NCBI GenBank assembly: GCA_014650415.1
Contig: BMUX01000018.1
Span: 1-64,000 of the forward strand
DNA length: 64,000 nt
Source of the DNA: Streptomyces spiroverticillatus
Lineage (GTDB): Bacteria > Actinomycetota > Actinomycetes > Streptomycetales > Streptomycetaceae
Direction: 5' to 3'
Every line of letters starts with the position of its first letter. Positions within the stretch are counted from its first letter, which is position 1. Shown here one piece after another: positions 16,720-27,948 of the stretch. Position numbers and translations under genes: made by a program. A model generated the notes under the pieces. That model did no database searches, was not told where the DNA came from, and saw only the letters and a list, made by a program, of their open reading frames with translations.

Positions 16720-18228
16720 ATGTCGGACAGCGCACCACCTCAGGTGAACCGCCTCAAGGCCAATTCCGTCGGTCTCGTCGGCGTCGTCTTCATGGCGGTC
16801 GCCACCGCCGCCCCGATCACCGCCATGACCGGCAACCTCCCCATCGCCGTCGGCTTCGGCAACGGCACGGGCGCCCCCGCCGGATACCTCTTCGCCACCC
16901 TCGTGCTGACCGTCTTCTCGGTCGGGTACGTCGCCATGGCCAAGCGCATCACCGCCGCCGGCGCCTTCTACGGGTACATCTCGCACGGCCTCGGCCGCAT
17001 CGCGGGCATGGCGTCGGGGATGCTCGCGGTCCTCGCGTACGTCGTCTTCGAGGCATCCATCGTCGGGATCTTCGCCTACTTCGCGCAGACCACCATGAAG
17101 GCGCAGCTCGGCGTCGACCTGCCGTGGATCCTGTACGCGGCCCTCATGCTGGCGGTGACGGCGGTCCTGTCGTACTTCGACATCAACCTCACCGCGAAGG
17201 CGCTCGGCGTGATGCTGGTCGGCGAGATCGCCGTCCTCTTCGCGGTCGCCACCGCCGTCCTGCTCGCGGGCGGCGGCCCCGACGGCATCCCCGTCGAGCC
17301 GATCAACCCGGTCATCGCCTTCACCGGGACCTCCGCCGGGCTCGGGCTCTTCTTCGCGTTCTGGTCGTGGGTGGGCTTCGAGTCCACGGCGATGTACGGC
17401 GAGGAGTCCCGCAACCCCAAGAAGGTCATCCCGCGCGCCACCCTGATCTCGGTGATCGGCGTCGGGCTCTTCTACATCTACGTGTCCTGGATGACCATCG
17501 CGGGCAACGGCCTGGACGGCGCGGTGAAGGTCTCCTCCTCCGCGAGCCCGCTCGACCTCTTCTTCGACCCGACCCGCACCTTCATCGGCGGCTGGGCCGT
17601 CAACGCCTTCCAGTGGCTGCTGCTCACCGGGTCCTTCGCCTGCGGGATGGCCTTCCACCAGTGCGCCTCGCGCTATCTGTACGCCGTCGGGCGCGAGGGC
17701 TTCCTGCACCCGGCGCTGGGGCGCACGCACGCCTCGCACGGCTCCCCGTACGTGGCGTCCTTCGTGCAGTCGGGGATCGCGGTGCTGCTGGTCGGCGCGT
17801 TCTGGCTGGCGGGCGAGGACCCGTACATCCACCTCTACACGCTGCTCGCGATCCTCGGCACGATGGCGATCCTCATCGTGCAGACGCTGTGCTCGTTCGC
17901 GGTGATCGGGTACTTCCGGAAGAACCACCCGCAGGACCGGCACTGGTTCAAGACCTTCACCGCCCCGCTGCTCGGTGGCATCGGCATGATCGCGGTCGTC
18001 GTCCTGCTGGTCATGAACATGGAAACGGCGGCCGGTCTGGCCGCCGATTCGCTCTTCTTCAAGGCGATCCCGTGGATCGTCGGAGTGGTCTTCTTCGGGG
18101 GGCTCGGCCTCGGCTTCTACCTCAAGGCCAAGCGCCCCGACCGGTACGCGGTGATCGGCCGGATCGTCCTGGAGGACGCCGCCGAGCGCACCGAGTCACC
18201 GCAGGAGTCAGCCCCCGTACGCCCCTGA
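16720..18228 (+). CDS. APC family amino acid permease
   Basis: 502 aa with about 12 hydrophobic helices. The first helix region VGVVFMAVATAAPITAMTGN carries the APC unwound-helix pattern, followed by KRITAAGAFYGYISHGLG, and helix 6 contains FWSWVGFESTAMYGEES. Substrates of the family are amino acids or polyamines. ATG 16720 follows a purine-rich AAAAGAGAG at 16705-16713. Divergence from the PucR regulator suggests coupled control. The coding end overlaps the convergent GH15 gene by 21 bases. Confidence 0.9.
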   Translation: MSDSAPPQVNRLKANSVGLVGVVFMAVATAAPITAMTGNLPIAVGFGNGTGAPAGYLFATLVLTVFSVGYVAMAKRITAAGAFYGYISHGLGRIAGMASGMLAVLAYVVFEASIVGIFAYFAQTTMKAQLGVDLPWILYAALMLAVTAVLSYFDINLTAKALGVMLVGEIAVLFAVATAVLLAGGGPDGIPVEPINPVIAFTGTSAGLGLFFAFWSWVGFESTAMYGEESRNPKKVIPRATLISVIGVGLFYIYVSWMTIAGNGLDGAVKVSSSASPLDLFFDPTRTFIGGWAVNAFQWLLLTGSFACGMAFHQCASRYLYAVGREGFLHPALGRTHASHGSPYVASFVQSGIAVLLVGAFWLAGEDPYIHLYTLLAILGTMAILIVQTLCSFAVIGYFRKNHPQDRHWFKTFTAPLLGGIGMIAVVVLLVMNMETAAGLAADSLFFKAIPWIVGVVFFGGLGLGFYLKAKRPDRYAVIGRIVLEDAAERTESPQESAPVRP

Positions 18229-20010
18229 GGCCGTCAGCCGCAGTGCCGTGTCGATCAGCGGCACGTGGCTGAACGCCTGCGGGAAGTTGCCGACCTGGCG
18301 CTGGAGGCGGGAGTCCCACTCCTCGGCCAACAGCCCCAGGTCGTTCCGCAGCGACAGCAGCTTCTCGAAGAGCTTCCTGGCCTCGTCGACCCGGCCGATC
18401 ATCGCCAGGTCGTCCGCCAGCCAGAATGAGCACGCCAGGAACGCGCCCTCGTCGCCCTCCAGGCCGTCCACGCCCGCGTTGTCCCCGTCGGTGGGGTAGC
18501 GCAGCACGAAGCCGTCCGGGGTGGACAGCTCGCGCTGGATGGCCTCGATGGTGCCGATGACGCGCTTGTCGTCGGGCGGCAGGAAGCCCATCTGCGGGAT
18601 GAGGAGGAGGGAGGCGTCGAGCTCCTTGGAGCCGTACGACTGCGTGAAGGTGTTGCGCTCCGGGTCGTAGCCCTTCTCGCAGACGTCCCGGTGGATCTCC
18701 TCGCGCAGCTCGCGCCAGCGCTCCAGGGGTCCGTCCGCGTCGCCGCCCTCGATCAGCTTGATCGTGCGGTCGACGGCGACCCAGGCCATCACCTTGGAGT
18801 GCACGAAGTGGCGGCGCGGGCCGCGCACCTCCCAGATGCCCTCGTCCGGCTGGTTCCAGTGGCCCTCCAGGTAGCGGATCAGCTTCAGCTGGAGGAGGGA
18901 GGCGTAGTCGTTGCGGGCCAGGCCCGTCATGTGCGCCAGGTGCAGGGCCTCGGTGACCTCGCCGTACACGTCCAGCTGGAGCTGGTGGGCGGCGCCGTTC
19001 CCGACCCGTACCGGACCGGAGTTCTCGTAACCGGGCAGCCAGTCGAGTTCCGCCTCGCCGAGCTCTCGCTCGCCGGCGATCCCGTACATGATCTGGAGGT
19101 TCTCCGGGTCGCCCGCGACCGCGCGCAGCAGCCACTCGCGCCAGGCGCGGGCCTCCTCGCGGTAGCCGGTGCGCAGCAGCGAGGACAGGGTGATGGCGGC
19201 GTCGCGCAGCCAGGTGTAGCGGTAGTCCCAGTTGCGGGAGCCGCCGATGTCCTCCGGCAGGGAGGTCGTGGGCGCCGCGACGATGCCGCCGGTGGGGGCG
19301 TACGTCAGCGCCTTCAGCGTGATCAGCGAGCGCACGACCGCCTCGCGGTAGGGGCCGTGGTACGTACAGTGCTCGACCCACTCGCGCCAGAAGTCGACCG
19401 TGAGGTCCAGCGCGCCCTCGGGGTCGGGCAGCGGCGGCGGCTCCTTGTGCGAGGGCTGCCACTGGATGGTGAACGCGAGCCGCTCACCGGGCGCCACCGT
19501 GAAGTCGGAGTGCGTGGTGAGGTCTTGGCCGTGCGTCTCGACGTCCGTGTCCAGCCATACGGAGTCGGGGCCGGCCACCGCGACCGTGCGGCCGTCCACC
19601 CGGTGCACCCACGGCACGATCCGGCCGTAGCTGAAGCGCATCCGCAGCGCCGAGTGCATCGGCACCCGGCCGCTGACCCCCTCCACGATTCTGGTGAGCT
19701 GTGGAGCGCCGTCGCGCGGTGGCATGAAATCGGTCACCCGGACCGTGCCCCGCGGGGTGTCCCACTCCTGTTCCAGGACGAGGGAGTCCCCCACGTAGCG
19801 GCGGCGCGAGGCCGCGGGGGCCTCGGTACCTTCCGCGTAGGAGGGTCCGATCCGCCAGAAGCCGTGCTCCTCGGTCCCGAGGAGCCCGGCGAAGACGGCA
19901 TGGGAGTCGAAGCGGGGCAGGCACAGCCAGTCGACTGAACCGTCCCGGCAGACCAGCGCCGCTGTCTGCATGTCTCCGATGAGTGCGTAGTCCTCGATGC
20001 GCCCGGCCAC
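18208..20010 (-). CDS. Glycoside hydrolase family 15 protein (glucoamylase/trehalase type)
   Basis: 600 aa from GTG 20010, chosen because GGAG lies 7 bases upstream; ATG 20037 would add nine residues. The N-terminal beta domain contains RIEDYALIGDMQTAALVCRD and GSVDWLCLPRFDSHAVFAGL. The (alpha/alpha)6 barrel has GGSRNWDYRYTWLRDAA and a C-terminal LLAEEWDSRLQRQVGNFPQA with a probable catalytic Glu. No secretion signal is visible, so it is intracellular. Mycobacterial relatives are trehalases; glucoamylase activity on other glucosides cannot be excluded. Confidence 0.88.
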   Translation of the reverse strand: MAGRIEDYALIGDMQTAALVCRDGSVDWLCLPRFDSHAVFAGLLGTEEHGFWRIGPSYAEGTEAPAASRRRYVGDSLVLEQEWDTPRGTVRVTDFMPPRDGAPQLTRIVEGVSGRVPMHSALRMRFSYGRIVPWVHRVDGRTVAVAGPDSVWLDTDVETHGQDLTTHSDFTVAPGERLAFTIQWQPSHKEPPPLPDPEGALDLTVDFWREWVEHCTYHGPYREAVVRSLITLKALTYAPTGGIVAAPTTSLPEDIGGSRNWDYRYTWLRDAAITLSSLLRTGYREEARAWREWLLRAVAGDPENLQIMYGIAGERELGEAELDWLPGYENSGPVRVGNGAAHQLQLDVYGEVTEALHLAHMTGLARNDYASLLQLKLIRYLEGHWNQPDEGIWEVRGPRRHFVHSKVMAWVAVDRTIKLIEGGDADGPLERWRELREEIHRDVCEKGYDPERNTFTQSYGSKELDASLLLIPQMGFLPPDDKRVIGTIEAIQRELSTPDGFVLRYPTDGDNAGVDGLEGDEGAFLACSFWLADDLAMIGRVDEARKLFEKLLSLRNDLGLLAEEWDSRLQRQVGNFPQAFSHVPLIDTALRLTASGAYGG

Positions 20011-20571
20011 GTGCAATCTCCAGTCGAACGGCCACATTCACCCCCCACGGAAGGGGGCTGCTGCGGTCAGGGGATCTTCGACGGCGAGCTTCAGGGGCCG
20101 GGAGCGGGCGGGATGGATGCCTTCGCCGGCCGGCTCGCAGCGATGTTCCGTGAAGGATACGACGCACTCAGCTCATCTGCGGGAGGTCATCGCAAGGTGA
20201 GTGGGCCGAACGGGTGAGGCGCAGGTGACGCCTGTGTGCCCGTACGGTGAAGACCGCTCGAACGGGTGGCCGGAGCACTGCCCCCAAGGGTTCCGGGCGT
20301 CCACGGGCGTCTTCACAGGTACGTATACGAAGACGACCGGAATCCGATCGGACAGGGACGCCGGGGACGCTCCGGGCACCCGTCGCGACGGACGCAGGAA
20401 GCAGCCTCCCGGAGTCACTGTTACCCTGGTAGCCCGTGGGCGGTGGGAGCAAAACCCCCCGAACCGCAGCGACGACGCCCCCAGAAATCACCGGTGGAGA
20501 CACCGGCGATCCCTCGTTGGGAGGCCGGAAACGCACCCTCACCTCGCGACCACGGGAGCCCCGTCTTGGCC
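20011..20571. other. Intergenic region between GH15 gene and pyrG
   Basis: 561 bases that must hold the divergent promoters of the GH15 gene and pyrG. I see a weak hairpin AGGCG/CGCCT near 20217-20233 and no convincing conserved protein. A 34-codon frame from about 20113 has no supporting family. No clear -35/-10 pair or riboswitch could be assigned. Confidence 0.5.
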
Positions 20572-22221
<1,650 letters not shown>

Positions 22222-22240
22222 GTCCCAGGTATTACGGTTG

Positions 22241-22280
22241 CCGGGGTGAGGGCCTTCTTCCAGGTCCTCGCCCCGGTTTT
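22241..22280 (+). terminator. Terminator/attenuator between pyrG and NUDIX gene
   Basis: An 11-bp stem with one G-U pair (22241-22251 with 22266-22276) is followed by TTTT. It ends just 10 bases before the NUDIX ribosome site, so read-through may set expression of the downstream gene. Confidence 0.65.
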
Positions 22281-22300
22281 CTCGTTGCATGGAGGCGTAC

Positions 22301-22921
22301 GTGGCGATCAAGGACACCCCCCAGGAGTGGCAGGTCACCGAGTCGGTGACCCCGTTCGAGGGCGCCAAGACCAGTGTCCGCACCGACAGCGTGGTCATGC
22401 CGGACGGCTCGGTGGCGGGCCGCGACTACCAGGTGCACCCCGGTTCGGTCGCCGTCCTCGCGCTCGACGACCAGGGACGGGTCGCCGTGCTCTCCCAGTA
22501 CCGCCACCCGGTGCGCCGGAAGCTGTGGGAGATCCCGGCCGGACTCCTGGACGTACCCGGCGAGAACCCGCTGCACGCCGCCCAGCGCGAGCTGTACGAG
22601 GAGGCGCACATCAAGGCGGGGGACTGGCGGGTGCTGACCGACGTCTACACCTCGCCGGGCGGTTCCGACGAAGCGGTACGCATCTTCCTGGCCCGGGACC
22701 TCTCGGAGGCGGAGGGCGAGCGGTACGAGGTCTTGGACGAGGAGGCCGACATGGAGCACGCCCGGGTGCCGCTGGCGGAGCTGGTGAAGGGGGTCCTCGC
22801 CGGTGAGCTGCAGAACAACTGCATGGTCGTCGGCGTGCTGGCGCTGGCCGCCGCGACGGCGGGAGAAGGGCTGGACGCGCTGCGGCCGGCGGAGGCCCCG
22901 TGGCCCGCACGGCCGTTCTGA
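22301..22921 (+). CDS. NUDIX hydrolase, ADP-ribose pyrophosphatase type
   Basis: 206 aa from GTG 22301. The upstream ATG at 22289 overlaps the ribosome site GGAGG (22291-22295), which is correctly spaced only for 22301. The NUDIX core is IPAGLLDVPGENPLHAAQRE followed by LYEEA; the Gly normally near the end of the box is Ala here. The preceding VAVLSQYRHPVRRKLWE is typical of ADP-ribose pyrophosphatases, which cleave ADP-ribose to AMP and ribose 5-phosphate. The same gene follows pyrG in Mycobacterium. Confidence 0.9.
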   Translation: MAIKDTPQEWQVTESVTPFEGAKTSVRTDSVVMPDGSVAGRDYQVHPGSVAVLALDDQGRVAVLSQYRHPVRRKLWEIPAGLLDVPGENPLHAAQRELYEEAHIKAGDWRVLTDVYTSPGGSDEAVRIFLARDLSEAEGERYEVLDEEADMEHARVPLAELVKGVLAGELQNNCMVVGVLALAAATAGEGLDALRPAEAPWPARPF

Positions 22922-23084
22922 GGCGCGGACCCCATGGATCGGTGTTGATCGTAAAAACTGTTGATCCGATCGGGGGACCTCTCCGCCACGCTCCTCCGGA
23001 TCGGTAGCAGAGCGTGAACTAGGCTCGAATCCCCGGCCGCATCCGCCGCCGGGGATCGTGCGCAGGCGGACGGGAGCGTGGCCC

Positions 23085-25148
23085 GTGACGGACCAGGCGG
23101 TGGACATCGGCGGCGCGGCGGCGGTCACTGCGACCACCCCCGCGACGGCCTCGGCCCATGACTGGGCGACCGGTGAATTCTTCGGCCGCACACGCGAGTT
23201 GAAGGAACTGCGCGCCGACATCGAGCGCACCGGACTGGACACCCTCACCGGCCGCAAGGCGCCCCGGGCCCGCGTGCTGCTGATCGCCGGACGCCCCGGT
23301 TCCGGACGCACCGCCCTCGCCGAGGAACTCGCCCGGGGACTCTCCGGCGACTACCCCGACGGGGCCTACCGGGCCCGCCTCACCGCGTCGGACGGCCAGC
23401 GCATCCCCACCGAGGAGACCGCCCGGGGCCTCCTGGACGAGCTGGGCATCGCCGCCCCGGCCGGGGCCGACGCCGACACCCTCTCCGAGATGGTCCGCGA
23501 GGCCCTCGCGGTGCGCCGGACGTTGCTGGTCCTGGACGACGCGGCGGACGCCGAGCAGGTGGACCCGCTGCTCCCCGACAACCCCGCATGCCTGGTCGTG
23601 GCCACCTCGCAGGGGCCGCTCACCGGCATCGTGGACGTACGCCCGTGCACCCTCGGCGGCCTCGACACCGCCTCCGCCGTCGCCCTCCTCGCGCACTACA
23701 CCGGCAAGGTCCGCATCACCGTCGACCCCACCGCCGCCGACGCGCTCGCCGAGGAGTGCGGAGGGCAGCCCGCGGCACTGGTACTGGTCGGCGGGTGGCT
23801 GGCGGCCCGGCCCAAGTCGTCGGTCGCCGATGTCACCAAGCACCTGCACGAACTCCCCGAGGACCCCGAACAGCCGCAGGGCGCCGCCCCGTTGGCGCGG
23901 GCGCTGCGCCTGGTGTACGAGTCGCTGCCGCAGCCGGCGGCGCGGATACTGCGACTCCTCGCCCTCGCCCCCGCCGGACTCGCCGACGCCCACACCGCGT
24001 CCGCGCTCGCCGGGTGCTCGGTGTCGGCGGCGCAGACCACGCTGGACGACTTCGCCGTGCAGGGGCTGCTGCACCCGGTGCACGGGCCGGTGCCGCAGTA
24101 CCTGGTGCCGGGTTGCCTCTCGCCGCTGCTGCTCGCCTTGACGGAGGCCCAGGACCGGCCCGCCGAACGGCAGTTGGCGCGGGCCCGGATGCTGGAGCGG
24201 ACCGTACGGCAGCTGCACTCCTGCCGGGCGGTCACCGAGCCCGAGGGCTCCCCGGCACGCAAGAAGCTCGCCGGGCTGCCGCGCTCCCTGCGCTTTACGA
24301 ACGAACGCGCCGCCGCCGAATGGCTGCGGGCCCGCCAGCCCGCGCTGCTCGCCGCCGCGCGGGCGGCCGTCGAGGACGGCGAGCTGGACACCCTCGCGCG
24401 CAGGCTCGTCGCCGCGCTCGTACGGGCGCTGGCCGCACACCGGGGCACCGAGGCGGCCGCCCCCGAGCTGTACGGGCTGCACCGCCTGGTCCTGGACGTG
24501 GCCGAGCGGCGCAACCTGCACCGCGAGAAGGCCGCCGCCCTGCTCAACCTGGCCGACCTCGACGCGGGCACCGGGCGCACCACCGAGGCGCTGGCCCGCT
24601 ACCGGGCCGCCCTGGACGCCGCCCGCACCGCGCAGGACCCCTACGCCACCGCCCGCGCGATGGAATCCGTAGGAGGGACGTACCAGGAGATGGGGGACTA
24701 TCCCCGGGCCTCCGACTGGTACGGGCGCGCACTCGCCCAGCGGCTGGCGCGCGGCGAGCACGAGGACGGCGCCCGGCTCTACGGGCGGCTCGGCGCGGTG
24801 CACACCTACGCGGGCCGCTACGGGGAGGCGCTGCGGGAGTGGCGGGCGGCCGCCGCCGCGCTGCGCCGGCTCGGTGATCTCCCGGGATACGCACGGGCGT
24901 TGAGCGAGATGGCGCGGGTCCAGGAGTACGCGGGGCGCCCCGAGGAGTGCCTGCGCACCTGCCAGGAGGCGGTGGAGTGGGCGCGCCGTGCCGACGACGT
25001 ACGCCTTCAGGCGGCTCTTCAGCTGCGGCTCGCCGACACGCTGGACCGGCTCGGCGACCCGGCTTCGGCCAGGCTGCACCGGTCAGCGGCGGACAGACTA
25101 ATGGAAGATGAGGTTCCAGCCTACGAAATCCGTAGCGCATCCGCGTGA
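23085..25148 (+). CDS. STAND-type NTPase with TPR repeats, altered P-loop
   Basis: 687 aa from GTG 23085 (GGGAG 23072-23076). The NTPase region has the P-loop LIAGRPGSGRTALAEEL (residues about 66-82) and Walker B TLLVLDDAADAEQV. The C-terminal half is TPR-like, for example AAALLNLADLDAGTGRTTEA and ALARYRAALDAARTAQDPYA. The layout is that of AfsR-like STAND regulators without the DNA-binding domain. The invariant Walker A lysine is arginine, so nucleotide hydrolysis is doubtful. It occupies the place where Mycobacterium has xerD. Confidence 0.82.
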   Translation: MTDQAVDIGGAAAVTATTPATASAHDWATGEFFGRTRELKELRADIERTGLDTLTGRKAPRARVLLIAGRPGSGRTALAEELARGLSGDYPDGAYRARLTASDGQRIPTEETARGLLDELGIAAPAGADADTLSEMVREALAVRRTLLVLDDAADAEQVDPLLPDNPACLVVATSQGPLTGIVDVRPCTLGGLDTASAVALLAHYTGKVRITVDPTAADALAEECGGQPAALVLVGGWLAARPKSSVADVTKHLHELPEDPEQPQGAAPLARALRLVYESLPQPAARILRLLALAPAGLADAHTASALAGCSVSAAQTTLDDFAVQGLLHPVHGPVPQYLVPGCLSPLLLALTEAQDRPAERQLARARMLERTVRQLHSCRAVTEPEGSPARKKLAGLPRSLRFTNERAAAEWLRARQPALLAAARAAVEDGELDTLARRLVAALVRALAAHRGTEAAAPELYGLHRLVLDVAERRNLHREKAAALLNLADLDAGTGRTTEALARYRAALDAARTAQDPYATARAMESVGGTYQEMGDYPRASDWYGRALAQRLARGEHEDGARLYGRLGAVHTYAGRYGEALREWRAAAAALRRLGDLPGYARALSEMARVQEYAGRPEECLRTCQEAVEWARRADDVRLQAALQLRLADTLDRLGDPASARLHRSAADRLMEDEVPAYEIRSASA

Positions 25149-25327
25149 GGTTGATGCTTTGTAAGGCTAGACAGCAGGAAATCCTTCATTAGACTGGCTT
25201 TGCTGCAACCGTCCGCGGCATTCCCCAGGCCTGCCCTCTGTGCCTGGTCGTGTGCGGTGAGTGCCCGTTTTGCGGGTACTTGTTGCGCGCTCCGTTTCGT
25301 ACCCCAGAGTCAAGGACCGTGATCGAC

Positions 25328-26443
25328 GTGAAGGTCGGCATCCCCCGCGAGGTCAAGAACAACGAGTTCCGGGTGGCCATCACCCCGGCCGGCGTGCACG
25401 AGCTCGTGCGCCACGGCCACCAGGTCGTCATCGAGAAGGACGCCGGCATCGGCTCCTCGATCACGGACAGCGAGTACGTCTCGGCCGGCGCCCGCATCCT
25501 GGACACCGCCGACGAGGTCTGGGCCACCGCCGACCTGCTCCTGAAGGTCAAGGAGCCGATCGCCGAGGAGTACCACCGCCTCCGCAAGGACCAGACGCTC
25601 TTCACCTACCTGCACCTCGCGGCCTCCCGCGAGTGCACGGACGCGCTGCTGGAGTCCGGCACCACCGCCATCGCGTACGAGACGGTCGAGACCGCCAACC
25701 GCGCGCTCCCGCTGCTCGCCCCGATGTCCGAGGTCGCGGGCCGCATCGCCCCGCAGGTCGGCGCGTACCACCTGATGCGCCAGGTCGGCGGCCGCGGCGT
25801 GCTCCCGGGCGGCGTCCCGGGCACGGCGGCCGGCAAGGCCGTCGTCATCGGCGGCGGCGTCTCCGGCTGGAACGCCACCCAGATCGCCGTCGGCATGGGC
25901 TTCCACGTGACCCTGCTCGACCGTGACATCAACAAGCTGCGCGAGGCGGACAAGATCTTCGGCACCAAGGTGCAGACGATCGTCTCCAACGCCTTCGAGC
26001 TGGAGAAGGCCGTCGTCGAGGCCGACCTCGTCATCGGCGCCGTCCTGATCCCCGGCGCCAAGGCGCCGAAGCTGGTCACCAACGAGCTCGTCGCCAAGAT
26101 GAAGCCCGGAAGTGTACTTGTCGACATTGCAATTGATCAGGGCGGTTGCTTCGAGGACTCGCACCCGACCACGCACGCCGAGCCGACCTTCAAGGTCCAC
26201 GACTCGGTCTTCTACTGCGTGGCCAACATGCCGGGCGCCGTCCCGAACACCTCCACCTACGCGCTGACCAACGCCACGCTGCCCTACATCGTGGAGCTGG
26301 CGAACCGCGGCTGGGTCGAGGCGCTGCGTCGTGACCCGGCGCTCGCCAAGGGCCTCAACACCCATGACGGCCAGGTCGTTTACCGCGAGGTGGCCGAGGC
26401 GCACGAGCTGCCGCACGTGGAGCTGAGCACCCTTCTCGGCTGA
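25328..26443 (+). CDS. ald: Alanine dehydrogenase
   Basis: 371 aa, the normal length from GTG 25328; GTG 25319 would add three residues. It starts VKVGIPREVKNNEFRVAITP and contains VIGGGVSGWNATQIAVGMG as the NAD-binding loop. The catalytic Lys and His lie in the LLKVKEP and TYLHLAA segments. It interconverts L-alanine and pyruvate/ammonia with NAD and supports nitrogen assimilation or alanine use. It stands alone with its own upstream region and a downstream hairpin terminator. Confidence 0.96.
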   Translation: MKVGIPREVKNNEFRVAITPAGVHELVRHGHQVVIEKDAGIGSSITDSEYVSAGARILDTADEVWATADLLLKVKEPIAEEYHRLRKDQTLFTYLHLAASRECTDALLESGTTAIAYETVETANRALPLLAPMSEVAGRIAPQVGAYHLMRQVGGRGVLPGGVPGTAAGKAVVIGGGVSGWNATQIAVGMGFHVTLLDRDINKLREADKIFGTKVQTIVSNAFELEKAVVEADLVIGAVLIPGAKAPKLVTNELVAKMKPGSVLVDIAIDQGGCFEDSHPTTHAEPTFKVHDSVFYCVANMPGAVPNTSTYALTNATLPYIVELANRGWVEALRRDPALAKGLNTHDGQVVYREVAEAHELPHVELSTLLG

Positions 26444-26474
26444 CCCGTCAACAGGCGTCGTCAACATCGCGCGC

Positions 26475-26508
26475 CCGGCCGGACCTTGCCCACGCGAGGT
26501 CCGGCCGG
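26475..26508 (+). terminator. Terminator after ald
   Basis: Perfect 12-bp stem CCGGCCGGACCT/AGGTCCGGCCGG with a 10-base loop, starting 31 bases after the ald stop. It has no T tract, which is common in high-GC actinomycetes. Confidence 0.78.
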
Positions 26509-26678
26509 ACGCGTATCCGGCCGCTTTGCGACACTCGCTCAACTCGTCGCGAACGCAACCTTTTCACCGTTTCGCACCCCCGTGAAACGTGTCGGTCGCA
26601 GCCTGCTTGTGTGCTTGCGCACCCTTGACAGAGGGGTGTTCCTTTGCCGACACATCCACCCGGGTCCGGTGGATTGTG

Positions 26679-26708
26679 TTGCTGCGGACCGGTGACACGC
26701 CATAGAGT
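26679..26708 (+). promoter_or_regulatory. Probable parA promoter
   Basis: TTGCTG (26679-26684), an 18-base spacer and TAGAGT (26703-26708) resemble a housekeeping sigma promoter. It lies 77 bases before the parA start. The intergenic region 26444-26784 otherwise holds the ald terminator and a TTGACA at 26624 without a matching -10. Confidence 0.5.
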
Positions 26709-26784
26709 CGGCCACCGTCGGCATGGTGCCACGCTGACCTATCGATAAGTTTCCTGGTCACGTCCCAAGGAGGTAAGACGACTT

Positions 26785-27948
26785 GTGAATGAGTCGACAT
26801 TTACTCCCGGGGGTGGTCAACCGGGAACGCCTGCGCAGGGCCAGGGCCCTACAGGGCTCGAAGCTGTCGGCTCGGTCGCGGTCCGCACCTTCGCCACCCA
26901 TCAGCACATGACGACATCCCACCAGAGCATGGACGGCCTACACGTGAACGCCATGGCCGGCGACCAGAGTGGCGATAAGTCCACCACCGGCTTCGCCGAC
27001 TTCGACGAGGTGCCCCAGGGGCACTTCTACGATCCCGACGCCGAGTACGAGCCCGACCCCGAGTACGCGGCCACCCTCGCCCCCGACGCTGCCCGCCAGC
27101 GCCGCGAGCGGATCGGCCCGACCGGACGGCCGCTGCCGTACTTCCCGATCCCCGGACCGCTGACCGATCACGGCCCGGCCAAGATCATCGCGATGTGCAA
27201 CCAGAAGGGCGGGGTCGGCAAGACGACCTCGACCATCAACCTGGGCGCCGCGCTCGCCGAGTACGGACGCCGTGTCCTGCTCGTCGACTTCGACCCGCAG
27301 GGAGCCCTGTCGGTCGGTCTCGGTGTGAACCCGATGGAGCTCGACCTCACGGTCTACAACCTGCTCATGGAGCGGGGCATGTCGGCCGACGAGGTGCTGC
27401 TGAAGACGGCCGTTCCGAACATGGACCTGCTGCCCAGCAACATCGATCTGTCCGCTGCGGAAGTGCAGTTGGTCAGCGAGGTCGCCCGTGAGTCGACGCT
27501 CCAGCGGGCGCTCAAGCCGCTGATGAACGACTACGACTACATCGTGATCGACTGTCAGCCCTCGCTCGGCCTGCTCACCGTGAACGCCCTGACGGCCGCT
27601 CACAAGGTGATCGTGCCGCTGGAGTGCGAGTTCTTCGCACTGCGCGGTGTGGCCCTGCTGACGGAGACCATCGAGAAGGTCCAGGAGCGGCTCAACCCCG
27701 ACCTGGAGCTCGACGGCATCCTCGCCACGATGTACGACTCCCGCACGGTGCACAGCCGTGAGGTGCTCGCCCGCGTGGTGGAGGCGTTCGACGATCACGT
27801 CTACCACACGGTGATCGGCCGTACGGTGCGCTTCCCGGAGACCACGGTCGCCGGTGAGCCCATCACCACGTACGCCTCGAACTCCGTCGGCGCCGCCGCC
27901 TACCGTCAGCTCGCCAGGGAGGTGCTCGCCCGGTGTCACGCCGAGTGA
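26785..27948 (+). CDS. parA: ParA family ATPase (scpAB-linked)
   Basis: 387 aa. A very strong ribosome site, AAGGAGGTAAG at 26768-26778, fixes GTG 26785. Residues 1 to about 130 are a disordered, acidic extension. The ATPase has the deviant Walker A CNQKGGVGKTTSTINLGAAL, VLLVDFDPQGALSVGLGV, and IDCQPSLGLLTVNALTAA. This ParA, linked to scpA-scpB, is distinct from the origin-proximal ParA that works with ParB. It probably acts in chromosome organisation with SMC-ScpAB. It overlaps the next gene by 16 bases. Confidence 0.92.
   Translation: MNESTFTPGGGQPGTPAQGQGPTGLEAVGSVAVRTFATHQHMTTSHQSMDGLHVNAMAGDQSGDKSTTGFADFDEVPQGHFYDPDAEYEPDPEYAATLAPDAARQRRERIGPTGRPLPYFPIPGPLTDHGPAKIIAMCNQKGGVGKTTSTINLGAALAEYGRRVLLVDFDPQGALSVGLGVNPMELDLTVYNLLMERGMSADEVLLKTAVPNMDLLPSNIDLSAAEVQLVSEVARESTLQRALKPLMNDYDYIVIDCQPSLGLLTVNALTAAHKVIVPLECEFFALRGVALLTETIEKVQERLNPDLELDGILATMYDSRTVHSREVLARVVEAFDDHVYHTVIGRTVRFPETTVAGEPITTYASNSVGAAAYRQLAREVLARCHAE

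Noticed and set aside
20011..20571. pyrG leader attenuation by CTP, or a 34-codon leader peptide
   Set aside because: No initial C/G-run plus terminator arrangement as in low-GC bacteria, and the small frame lacks a ribosome site and homologue.
26624..26660. TTGACA at 26624 as the main parA promoter
   Set aside because: No acceptable -10 at 16-19 bases; the pair at 26679/26703 fits better.
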